DNA of 64,000 nucleotides from Ischnura elegans (taxonomy: Eukaryota > Arthropoda > Insecta > Odonata > Coenagrionidae), in NCBI RefSeq assembly GCF_921293095.1, contig NC_060257.1:63682472-63746471 (forward strand), read 5' to 3'. The position numbers were made by a program, and so were the translations under genes. The notes under the pieces were generated by a model. That model did no database searches, had not been told where the DNA came from, and saw only the letters and a program-made list of their open reading frames with translations. Below, in pieces: positions 32,649 through 42,812 of the stretch; the stretch's first letter is position 1, and each line of letters opens with the position of its first letter.

Positions 32649-33975
32649 TGTAACCGGTGCATTCTGCCCGCTTACATAGTGGCGCATGAGACGGGAGTGC
32701 GAGGTAAAGGAAGGCCGTTTTTATTTCTTTTGATATGTGTCCGTGTGAATGTGTGCGTGAGTGTCATGAATCATTGAGTCCCCATTTGATGTTTCCCTAT
32801 TTTCCTCCCCACAATGTGTAATGCTTCCCCCCCCCCCCTAAAGTGTGCAAGTCGAACTCTTAAGACGAAGAAGAGCGTGGTTCCCCCCCCCCTCGTGTCC
32901 TTGGTGAAGTGACCGTCCAGCCCCAAGTGCATCATCCTTTTTTTTTCCCTGACCCCTCCCTCCCTGGTGTTTCCTCCCCTCATTGGCTATATAACGTGGT
33001 GCACCGGAGGAAAGAGGGTTTAGATGATTTTCTTTTTGGGCGATTCCAAGCAACAAAAAACGCTCCCAAGAGTAGGCGGAGTTTGGGGAGGCAGAGAAAA
33101 AAGTTGGTGGAGAGATCCCGAGAGAGAGAGAGAGAGGGTGCCCAATACGAGTAGGAGTTGCAAGGTAGACTCGTGGTGCTGATGAAAGGATCTCCCAACT
33201 GTCGCAGAGAGGCCATCTCCCACTCGTGAACCTGCCGGAGTTGACGCAGAGCAGCCTACGCCGCGGAACGGAATCGCCACGATCAGCAGATCGAGAGCCC
33301 CGAAAATTCAACAAACTGTAAGAGAAAAAGCCACGAAATCCCATTCCCCATTCCCCCCCCCCAAGGAACAGAAGAAAATTCCCACTTCACCAAGTCAAGA
33401 AGAGAATTCATTAAAAACGTTTGTAAAATTTCCCCCCGCACAAATAGAGAAGAGGACAGTACTTCCCCTATTACCGTGTGAATTTCAGTGCAATATCTAT
33501 TTCGTTGTTTCATATTTCCATTCCCCCGTTTCTTTTTGTTTTTTATTTATTTGTCCCCTTTTCTTGTGGTTTTTGTATGGGTTATGAATGTGAAAACGTG
33601 TAGCGTGATTTTTTTTGGGTTTAGGTTAAGGACTGAAATTTTTCTGTTGTGCAGCATAGTGAATTATGCGTTGTATTTCATTGAATTCAAGGAGAAGAAG
33701 TTAATTGTTACTTTTGCCATTGATTTGCTTGTATTTGTAAATGATCATATTTAAACTCATTAAATTTATGTTGAGCGAACTACGCAGTCGAACGGCTTTC
33801 TTTATCCGAACGCTACTGTCTCAGGTCTCATCACCCCTAAACTTCCCCTCCTACCCTTTCCCAAAATCCCATTCCCTCGCCCCAGGTGCATGGAATATCC
33901 CCGCTACACCTCTGCCCTCCCCTTTTGCCCTCCAATCTCCCCCTCCCCGAATGTGCCCCGCGCGGTGGGGTTACA
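32649..33975 (+). repeat. 3' LTR
   Basis: 1327 bp, TGTAACC to GGTTACA, nearly identical to 28701-30038. The similarity implies very recent insertion. Confidence 0.92.
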
Positions 33976-34243
33976 TCATAGAGTAGATTTTTTGACCTGT
34001 GGCATTACATTTATTTCGTGTAGCAAGCATATAGACAAATGAATACGATTTCAGCAAATATTTAAAAAAGAATCTTCATTTACAGACTTCCAAGGGAGTC
34101 AGTTGTCACAATTAATGTTAAGAATTAGCAATCTAGTATGATTCGCTTGACGATAAACACAGTGTTGTAGGAAATATTATGAACAAGATATAACTGCCTG
34201 ATAGAGATAGCAGGCAAACAACTCCATTGACTCCATGTTCCAG

Positions 34244-34637
34244 CAGTAGCGGATACATATGGGGGGGGCGCAGGGGGTGCGCCCCCCTCTTGCGGGGCCA
34301 ATTGCATTTCCTAACATAGCAGAACCACAATTTAACTTTTTTATATCATAAGATAGCATTATCTTGTATATGTGTATAATCATCTTAAATGAAACTCTCT
34401 CAAACCTTGCACAGTTAAATTCCAAACTTGGAATAATAACTATTATAATTACTATTTACTACATATGTATATACTTGACTTGAACCATTTATGTATATAT
34501 GGCTCAAGTCAATATCACTAAACATAGAAAAAAAAACACAAAAAGAAACACTCACACGGGAAAATAAAACTGGAAGCTTTCGAAGTAGTGACTTTATATA
34601 TATATATATTCCCTTGATTTTTCTGTATCAGCTATTA
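34244..34637 (+). mobile_element. hAT-type MITE, family C, with internal extra sequence
   Basis: It starts CAGTAGCGGATACATATGG and carries the family C body (AACATAGCAGAACCACAA, TATCATAAGATAGCA). The closing TTTCTGTATCAGCTATTA is near 34637. It is longer than the complete 252-bp copy because of extra sequence from about 34415 to 34610, which includes a hairpin (34475-34488 with 34499-34512) and a TA repeat. Confidence 0.55.
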
Positions 34638-34649
34638 TCCCCACAGCAA

Positions 34650-35193
34650 TAATAACGTGTAAGAAGGTATACCTGTAAGTTTCCCTACTTGACTTGAGCT
34701 GTTGCCGTTGACAGATGACTACTCCCCCTCCTTCAAAAATGCCTTTTTAAAGGCAAAAATGACATCCCAGAGTCAAAATTTTCGAGATTTGAGACTTTTA
34801 TCCCCTCGGCGAGAATAATGTGTAAGAATTAGGTATACTTGTAAGTTGCCCCACTTGACAGAGCTGTTGCCGTTGGCGGAAGACTATTCACCCTCCATCT
34901 CAATGCTTTGCTTGCCATTGTTCAGAGATGTACTCAGCGAGAAGAGGATGAGCGCAGGGGTGCATTAAGACAAGCCAGCCGTTGAGGGGAGGGATGATTA
35001 GGCAGCCGTTCAGGGAAAACACAATATCCACGAAATCTCCATAACAAGAGGAAAAACGTAAACAAATTCTAATGATACTTTTTATGAAGATACCTTCTGA
35101 CATAACATGCGACACTAATAGCTTGCTTCCAAAATACATTTAAAAATGACGTCCCAGAGCCAAAATCCTTGAGATTTTAGAGCTGTATCCCCA
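34650..35193. repeat. Diverged tandem repeat (about 170-bp unit, 2-3 copies)
   Basis: AACGTGTAAGAAGGTATACC … GAGCTGTTGCCGTTG (34655-34712) recurs at about 34827-34877. AAAATGAC-TCCCAGAG-CAAAAT recurs at about 34756 and 35143. It lies between two family C MITEs. Confidence 0.55.
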
Positions 35194-35195
35194 TA

Positions 35196-35446
35196 CACTG
35201 GTGGGTAAATATGTGGGGCGCAGGGTGCCCGTCCCCCCCTTGCGGGGCCACCTGCATTACCTAACATAGCAGAACCACAATTATAGCTTTTTTATATCAT
35301 AAGATAGCAATATCTTGTGTATGAGCACAATCAGCTTAAATGAAACTTTCTCAAATTTTGCATGCGACTTATTTTTCATTCCAATAAAAGTTTTCAAGAA
35401 ATATTTTGCACCCCTCCCCCTTGAGTTTTTTCTGTATCCGTTACTG
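35196..35446 (+). mobile_element. hAT-type MITE, family C, third copy
   Basis: It starts CACTGGTGGGTAAATATG and ends TCTGTATCCGTTACTG, with the family C body between (TAGCAGAACCACAATTATAG). About 250 bp, the same length as the complete copy at 12794. Confidence 0.65.
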
Positions 35447-35871
35447 TGTTCCAGTGGCAACTGTGATGTTCGGTAGTCTCTTTTGATAGTCCTTGCTGCT
35501 TCTAATGGTACTTAGCTCCTTCAGCACCCATGGAGGCTGCATAAGGGACTTCTGGACTCCATCCTTATGAATTTGTTGACCCAGGAATCTGAGGGTCAAT
35601 TAGCTACATCATCCTATAGGTGGTACTGTACCCTATCTTACATAAAAAAGGACAATAGCAGCAGAATTAAAGAGAAGGCTTCTGAAACAGCCCCTTCTGT
35701 AACATAGGTTTTTGCCCATGGCGGTCAAACGTTTTTCAATCTTTTGAGAAGAAAAGACCATGACGCAGCCATGAAAAAGATGGATTTCCACTCTGAGGCA
35801 ATAGTGGAACATGCTCAACCTGAACAAGGGCACAAAATTAAATATTACAAAGCCTGATTAATTGATGAGGG

Positions 35872-36140
35872 TGGTGGCGCAGACAGGAATTTCATTGGGG
35901 GGGGGGGGAGGAGGGGATTCCAAAACAAGGGGGGACACTTATATAATAATAGGTTTTAAGTAGAGAGTTTTAAACTAATTTTAACACTTTTCATAATCGA
36001 AAAAAACTACATTTGTCAAAGTAATCTTTTGCAAAATTCATGAAATTTCAATATTTTGTATTCTTTTATGAAGGAAAATAATTGTTTTTATATTTCGGGT
36101 GAGGGCGTGGGTTGGACCCCACCCCCTAGGTATGTCACAG
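35872..36140 (+). mobile_element. hAT-type MITE, family B, fourth copy
   Basis: GGTGGCGCAGACAGGAATTT at the left and CCCCCTAGGTATGTCACAG at the right resemble eroded family B termini. The body matches the copies at 25627 and 26051 (AAACTAATTTTAACACTTTT, ATAATCGAAAAAA). No exact flanking duplication remains. Confidence 0.65.
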
Positions 36141-37350
36141 GCTGAGGAAAACGGAGACTTTACCTATGTGATATATGAAAGGTTTTGATAAAAACCTAAA
36201 GTATTTATGAAGGGGAACTGAGTATATGCTGCTCAAAAGGTCGAAAATCTCTTTGAACCCTCAGCCAGTCGAAATGCTAAGGTTCAAAACTTAAAATGTG
36301 TGCGCAGTATTCTTCAGGTGCCATTCAATTTTTAGCAGATGCAAAATAATTTCTAGACTATGCTTAAAACTTAATTTTCTTAATTGTAATCTTTTAAATA
36401 ATATTGAATGGTTTTATTTGAACTGAAGGTCAGTAACTTTATTAAGATCTTATATTTATGAGTTTCAATGTTACACTGGAATAAATTGGATAACAGGAAA
36501 TTTTCAGTTATTATATATATAATCTTTTGATACTATTCAAAATAAAATTCCCATTTATTACCCTCAGAGACAGTTTGTTAAATTTATGATTTTACCTCCA
36601 AATGACTACCAAAATTACCAGGAAATTTAAACAAAATAAATTTTAACTATGAATAATTTATTTTCTTAAAATAACTTTGAAGGGGTAATAAGGATTACCA
36701 TCTTACCAAATTAAATTTGAGTAAAATACATAATTCATATAAATTTGAAAGATATTGGAGACATAATTTATTCCTCAACTTGATTGATACAGAGTTGAAT
36801 AATTCCTGATCCATGAAGTAAGTGCTGAGGGTCTGTAGTAGGCTGAAGGCTAGTACTCATAGAAGTAACTGTAGTGTTGGTATGTTGTGTTGTCCGTGAT
36901 CAGTGCATCTATGATGGTTTTTAGAGGCACAAAAGTTAATACCACATGCTGGCTGGAATATCAGAGACCTTCAGGCAGTATCCACAGTCAGCAGTGGACC
37001 TATTCTAAAACAAATAATGGGAAAAATATCAATGGAAAGAATGGAGCATTATGAGGGAGGTTTTTTAGCAAAAGAAATACATAATGTCACTTTCATGAAA
37101 ATGTCAAAATGTGCTCTGATTCAACCCTATTCATTGATGGCTATAAAAATGAGGTTTCCCATTTTATAAATTCTGAAAATTAGATTTGAATACCCATGCT
37201 TATTACATTGGTTATTTTGCTCAACCATGAGAAAAGTTTTCGTCACTGCTAAAAATTTACATGTAACTTTTTTGTTCATTATTAACTCATAATCATACTA
37301 AAAACAATTCTTGTAATTGTCACATGAATACCTTTTGAGATATTCATCAA
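36141..37350. other. No gene or known repeat recognised
   Basis: AT-rich sequence. A short stretch near 36286 (TTCAAAACTTAAAATGTGTG) resembles 27475-27495, suggesting a minor shared repeat fragment. Confidence 0.45.
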
Positions 37351-37356
37351 ATATAC

Positions 37357-37830
37357 CAAAGATCAATTTGGTTTTAGAGAAGGAAAGTCAACTCGTGATG
37401 CAACAGTCCGGGTGGAGAGGAACCTAAAATATGAAATATGGCCAGGATGTGTATGCCTGCTTTGTGGATTTTGAAAAAATATTTGTTAGTGTGTACAGGG
37501 TAAAGTTAATGGATATTCTCATGGTAATGGGCATAAATTGGAGGGATAGGTGACTCAATTCTAATCTGTATATGGGCCAGACTGCGTAAGTGAGGGTATA
37601 GGATGGAGAATTTGAGTGGGCTGGCATTGGCTGACCAGTGAGGAAGGCTATCCACTATCACCACTGCTTTATGTCATAAGGGGCTGAGGAGATGTTAAGA
37701 GAGCTGTGGGATGAGTTGGAAGCTGGAGTAAAAGTGGGGGAATATTTTTTAAATCAATGAGGTTCGTGGATGATCAGGCATTTATTAGGCAGTCGGGCTG
37801 GGCAGACAGGCTTGTTATCCCAATCACTTC
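37357..37830 (+). pseudogene. LINE reverse transcriptase core relic (2 of 3)
   Basis: Across a frameshift it reads QFGFREGKSTRDATVRVERN, then YGQDVYACFVDFEKIFV, KLMDILMVMGINWRDR, LNSNLYMGQTA and ELWDELEAGVKVGEY. The order QFGFR-G-ST … F-DFEK-F … LYMGQ … is the RT finger/palm region of a common arthropod LINE clade. Several stops and at least one frameshift are present. It is the same clade as the relics at 23545 and 51644. Confidence 0.75.
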
Positions 37831-38539
37831 ACTCTATGTATGTTAACAAGTGTATTCAATATTTATAATAGCAAACCTTTTGGAATTTAAGAACCAAAGT
37901 TTATGAAATGATAGTATGCTTGCTCAACTTGCTGGCTTACTTACCAAACCCATCGCCCTCAGACCTGTCTGTGCCGAAATGAATACTCCACATTTCATTT
38001 TGGTCATGCATGCCATTGGTAGACCACATGCATGCCACCACATTGTAGAGAATTCCACATTTTTGCTGGTGAGATTAGAGAAATATATTTTTAAGAAAAT
38101 TAAATTTTTACTTGACTTCTCTTTGAAATACACCTGTAATTGGGTGCCTTAAAGTTTAACCCATCCGTAAAATTACTACATATTTTAAGTTAATTTTTCA
38201 TAAGTATTGATAAAGAGAACAAGCCAGAGTGAAATGCAATACATTGATTTTTAACAGAGTGTAAATCAATGCTCATGTTGGGTGGCTAAACATAGCTACC
38301 CAGGTAAATATATTTGGTCTGTAGCTAATCTGGATCTTGCCTGCAACTTGTCTCAAAGGTGAAATTTTGTTCTGTACTTAATGCAGATCCAATCCTGCAC
38401 AATCCACTTAAGTGCTCTGTAACAGAATTGGACTGGCCTCGATTTCGGAGAAGCAAAAGAAATTGATCTGTAACTAAAATTGATGGTTTGAGGTGTAACT
38501 GGGTGAAAGCGATTCATTATGAAGAATGAAAAAGAAGAA

Positions 38540-38653
38540 ACTTTGTGCTTTCACATGAAATACATATTTATTCACACATTTACACGACAATGGTTTCAAC
38601 ATAAGACGTCAGCATCAGGTGAACTCTACATAGGTCCATCTCATCAATTCATA
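38540..38653 (-). mobile_element. Penelope-like element 3' end with hammerhead-like motif
   Basis: On the - strand, CACCTGATGCTGACGTC and then GTTGAAACCATTGTCGTG (plus-strand 38583-38621), followed by AATAAATATG, show the motif shared with 5622, 15612, 17661 and 45546. It lies downstream, in - strand order, of the endonuclease relic at 39503-39720. A pogo MITE separates the two. Confidence 0.5.
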
Positions 38654-39336
38654 CAGTAAAACCTCTTTATATCATAGTGGAGGGGACCAAAATTTGGGCC
38701 ATTTGATATATGGAGGTTCACTATAGAGAGGTTTAAGTGATAGGCACCGTTTTTTCATATCCTTCGGAAATGAAAGGCACTACTGTCTTTTAAACCATTA
38801 TATTTATGTGTTTTAACAAATATGCATGCATTAGTCAATATGTATTAATTATTAAATAATTACAGAAAGCGAGCACTATCGCGTGATTTTTGCCATGATT
38901 CGAGAGAAAACAATGTGATCTCTCTTAATTCAACAGTCACTTAAAATTATTAGGATAGTTGGATACCTTTTTTCTTATTTACCATTATGTATGCTCTCAT
39001 ATGGAACCTAATGGCCACAACTAATGACTAATGTGAAAATTACAGCACATTAAAGGTGTATAAGAAAAAAAAATAAGGGTTAAACATTTATCACTGAAAA
39101 TGTCATTCCATGTATGTATTAATGGTCTATAATTGTCTCGGTATGATTTGCGGAGGAAGTAAGGCCGTCTCGGGGGTGTCTCCTTGGTATAATAAATGGA
39201 GGTTTTATGAGATAAAGAGGTTCACTACAAAGAGGTTTGCCTATAAATTAACATGTAAATCTGACAGGACCGTAGGGGTGGTATGAAGTATGGAGGTTTA
39301 CGATGTAAAGAGGTTCACTACATAGAGGTTTTACTG
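38654..39336. mobile_element. pogo/Tigger-type MITE (683 bp)
   Basis: Ends CAGTAAAACCTCT and AGAGGTTTTACTG are perfect 13-bp inverted repeats. Internally, TAGAGAGGTTT and AAAGAGGTTCACTACA repeats are typical of pogo-like elements. TA precedes the left end; the right flank is TT, so one side of the TA duplication has changed. It is inserted in the Penelope-like 3' region. Confidence 0.75.
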
Positions 39337-39502
39337 TTCCAGGCTTGGTGGGGGAGGGAAGAAGGTAACTAGGTTGAACGGATTGGTCAACAGAAATAGA
39401 ACTTGGTCATACGGTAGAAAGAACGTGTGGGAGGAGGCTCCCTTAGGGAGAGTATCGCAGGTGGAGGGGGGGGTTTTGGTGAGAGAAAGGCCGAAGGGTT
39501 CA

Positions 39503-39720
39503 TCATATATCATTATTCCAGGAATTTAGGAATGGGAGGCTTAAAAGAGGGGAGTGGGAGTCATACAATAAGTCATTAACAATGTTGCCATTGGACCGTA
39601 CATGCTGCAAAATTTCCATCTGTTTCAAAGCGCCTAATCGAGGCCCTTTAGGTTCAACATGAAGCACTTCAAATGCAAAATCACTTTGATGACGGCTTTC
39701 TGACAAATGTTTCGCAAATG
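39503..39720 (-). pseudogene. Penelope-like element, C-terminal endonuclease-region relic
   Basis: The - strand frame reads PFAKHLSESRHQSDFAFEVL, then HVEPKGPRLGALKQMEILQH, then NDLLYDSHSPLL and a stop. FA-HL-E--H, VLH-E-KG--L--L--MEI and ND-----SPLL are the conserved end of the GIY-YIG endonuclease part of Penelope-like elements. A MITE (39717-40381) cuts the upstream end and I could not pick up the frame beyond it. Confidence 0.65.
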
Positions 39721-40381
39721 GGTTTCCTATAATTTTTATATTGCCTAAATCGAAAGATTATTACTCCTGGAACACGTATTTGACGCTTTTAGATTTTTAA
39801 ATGACGATACCTATTTTTTGCGATTAAATGAAAAGTGAAAATTTTCAAGCGCGCGAAAGCGCGACAGGTAAGTATGAATGCCGGGAAAAAGTCCATGTGA
39901 CGTCATTCTGGTTCCCGCTGCCACAACTGAGGTAACCTTGGGGCGAGGCTCTGACCGCTGATACAACGCAGGATGCTAGCAGGTAGCAGAGTGCCATGCT
40001 AGCTGGTGGCGCTTGGCTTAAATAAGGATTATTAATACCTTATCAAATGAAGAAAACTTTCCGACCTTAGCCAGTTTTAATAGCTGATTATTAAGACGTT
40101 TCCCTGAGCTCTGTGCCTCATGCATGCATTGGTAACCTCAGACAATGTAAAACTCTTATTTACTCATATAGAAACTAGGTCCCTGTGACGTCACGTGGAG
40201 TGGCATCGCATGGGCGCCAATCTGGCCTTTTTCAAATGAGGATAAAATTGACCCTTGCCATTTGTCTAAACCGGTATTTCTAAAACCAAATAATTTGTAT
40301 ATTATGAATACACTAATGGTGGGTAATGAATCGTAATCAATGCCTTTCATTTTCTTTGATGAAGGAAACTACCCTATTGTG
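39717..40381 (-). mobile_element. MITE family D, copy 1 (inverted relative to 52812)
   Basis: The whole 665 bp matches the reverse complement of 52812-53481, with shared blocks such as ACTAGGTCCCTGTGACGTCA and CCTCATGCATGCATTGGTAA. The right terminus, read inward, is CACAATAGGGTAGTTTCC; the left is eroded. It interrupts the Penelope-like relic. Confidence 0.8.
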
Positions 40382-41219
40382 ATGTAGTCTGTCCAATTAT
40401 TTTGAATTTCTCTGCCATTCACAAATCAGGTCACATATATACCATACACTGTTACGATGTTAGAAAATTAATGCAGACAAGCAAAATAAATGAAACTAAT
40501 AGGGTTACATATCATTACGGTATTTACCACAATTACATCTATCTACATAAAATACTACTGAATAATTTTACACCAACAAAACACCAGAGCTTCTCTCATT
40601 CCAATCTTGGAAATGGAATTTCTCACAAAGACATTATGATGAAATCAAATGCCTTTTTTTTGCGAAGGAAATGACTGAGAAACAAGGGCGCGATACTAGA
40701 GATCACGTAAGTATTATTGCAAAACAATACTCGCAATGAAGGACACAAAATTCAACAATTAAAGACAAACGTCGTGAGGTGTATCATACAAGTCATGATA
40801 CAGGTATACAAGTCCAAAAAATGAATAAAAAAATAAAAGGTTGTCTTACCTTAAGAAGAGCCTTCCCTGATTACACCCGATGCAAAACTAGTCTCACACA
40901 TCAGGTTAAGAGAACAAGCTCCTTTCTCCAAGCCGTTTTGCACTTGGAGAATATATGTTGGGCTTCACCAAAGATTTAACCCTGGGGTCTCAGTCGTTGT
41001 TCCACAGCTCAATCAACTTTACTAAGTTCTCCATTGTCGAGTCACATCGGAGCTGCATCTTCCAAACTCCTTAGTAATTCCATCTTCTTGGGATATGTAG
41101 CTGCCACTAAAATAAATATATATAAAAGAGGATGTCTGTTTGTATGTCCGCTATGCATTTCCATATGGTTGCAGGGATTGCAACCAAAGTTAGTACGGAG
41201 CATATCATGCTCTCAAAGC

Positions 41220-41520
41220 CAGTGGCGCAGCGAGGGGGGGGTTTTGGGGGATAACCCCCCTGAAGCTCAGAGATTTTTTAAAGTTTAATCCATTTTACTT
41301 AATTGGATTGATATTACCAATAGAATAGTGTGAGGATTAATAAAATATCCCTCAGAAAGCCGTAAAACTCACCGTTTTGAACCATTTATCTTAAAATTCC
41401 GCAATTTATTAATCTCGCAACTACCGCTTATCCTGGTGGGTATACCATACCCCCACACACTCCGGTATAAGTTGCACCTAAACCCCCCCCCCCCAGACTT
41501 AATTCCTAGCTGCGCCCCTG
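41220..41520 (+). mobile_element. hAT-type MITE, family A, with exact target duplication
   Basis: CAGTGGCGCAGCGAGG to TAGCTGCGCCCCTG, 301 bp, flanked by exact CTCAAAGC (41212-41219 and 41521-41528). It is the reference copy for family A. Confidence 0.9.
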
Positions 41521-41787
41521 CTCAAAGCCCTTAAGACTACTTCTGGTGGTTTCAGGTGCGTCCATTGCGTCGTTTTCACATTACCATTTGTTACGTCACG
41601 TCATACAACTTATGTGGTAGGATATCCTGCCAGGTATGCACACCTTTTGACACGCTCATAAGGAAAGCGTAACTAAATTAATTCTACACTTAACTAATAA
41701 TCATCTTGGCGCAAACCTTTTTGCTGGGGTATGCGTTCACACTACGTTTTTTGGTCAACGCACTTATGGACACACAACAATCTTAGT

Positions 41788-42090
41788 CCAGAAAATGAGG
41801 CATTTTGGCTTGCAATTTTTTCAAACTGAATCGATTTTCTTGAAATTTTCACAATAAGTAGGGAATATACCAAGAATCAAAATCTATATCATGCCCACGG
41901 GCGCTTTTACCCTGGGGGTGGTCTCCACCCCATCTCGGGGGTGGAAATTTTTAATTATATTTTGACCATAGGAATCGATAGAAAAAAATTCTGAGAATAA
42001 AATGTTCTTTCCATTTTTTTGTCAAATTAATAACTTTCGAGTTATTCGCGATTGAAAGTGACAGTTTTTTCCAGTAAAGTAACACAGAAT
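41788..42090. mobile_element. Insertion within the Helitron-like element
   Basis: Relative to the copy at 55.6 kb, about 300 bp are extra between ACAACAATC and AATGTTGTGG. It contains ACCCTGGGGGTGG and CCACCCCATCTCGGGGGTGG, a GC-rich foldback set in AT-rich DNA. No terminal repeats were recognised. Confidence 0.5.
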
Positions 42091-42539
42091 GTTGTGGATC
42101 GGGGTATAAGCTGATTCCGTGCGCGGTGTATGGAAATTGTTTTTTTCAATTGTTTTCTGTCACGTATGTACACCATCACCATACCTGCTTTATTCCTTAA
42201 CCTAAAAATCCTGCCATGTGACCATGAATTCCAAGTTTCCCACTGCTCTGGGTACTATCCTTCCCAATCAGCGCCAGCTGGCCTACCTAGGTAGCCTGCT
42301 AGTAAAATAATAAAATAAACGTGTGCATTCAATATGAACATCATCGAATTCCATAAAAAATTAGAACATTAGCAAAACACTGCTGTAGAAAATTAATAGT
42401 TAAACAAAAAGCATAATTTTAATCACTGAAATTCACGTCTACTAGGACAGAAAATGTATTTACACTATACATCACCTCTTCTGCCGTCTAGGAGGTCAGC
42501 TCCATTGAATTGAAGCTTTTAGGAAGTTAAGTATTTGGA

Positions 42540-42812
42540 GGAGGCGACTAACAGCTGAGGTCACAATTGCCTTGGCAGCGAAGGAAGGATGGAGAGAAAC
42601 CTGGCGTCGGCATTATCCTTCTCTTCACGAAAGACGCCAAAGGAACAACGGCCTAACGTCCCATGCGGCGGCCTGAGTGTTATACTGGAAAAATCGTCTA
42701 AGAAGCGCCCATGGAGGAATAGGGCAGTCCCTGAGAAAATCTCCAACACTGTCGGGATTTGAACCCAGATGATGGGAACCCAAAACTCTAGTCACCACGG
42801 CAACCCGATCCC
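42540..42812 (-). mobile_element. tRNA-derived SINE (family S2)
   Basis: The - strand head contains GGTTGCCGTGGTGACTAGAG and a perfect pol III B box, GGTTCAAATCC (plus-strand 42755-42765). A body of about 200 bp follows, ending CAGCTGTTAGTCGCCTCC. A diverged body copy is at 5790-6115. Confidence 0.75.

Larger units (their letters stand above)
28701..33975 (+). mobile_element. Ty3-type LTR retrotransposon, young but internally deleted
   Basis: Two nearly identical LTRs of about 1.33 kb flank a 2.6-kb interior with a tRNA-Lys-like primer binding site, a gag frame, a fragment of reverse transcriptase, a fragment resembling the integrase C-terminus and a polypurine tract. The protease, RT fingers and palm, RNase H and most of integrase are absent, so this copy is non-autonomous. 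Gag also has an in-frame stop. The flanks GATAT (left) and TCATA (right) show no target-site duplication. It lies next to a LINE relic (28154-28533). Confidence 0.9.
41105..42302 (+). mobile_element. Helitron-like non-autonomous element with two nested insertions
   Basis: The 5' side AAAAGAGGATGTCTGTTTGT is typical of arthropod Helitron/Helentron-like elements. The 3' side ends GTAGCCTGCTAGT, fitting a CTAG terminus. The second copy at 55440-55774 shares the segments CCGTGCGCGGTGTATGGAAA and TGTGACCATGAATTCCAAGT. This copy carries a family A hAT MITE (41220-41520) and an extra block of about 300 bp (41788-42090). Confidence 0.6.

Noticed and set aside
32499-32777. 92-codon + strand frame at the end of the LTR element interior
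   Set aside because: It runs from noncoding interior into the LTR and is partly shared with the 5' LTR flank by repetition only.
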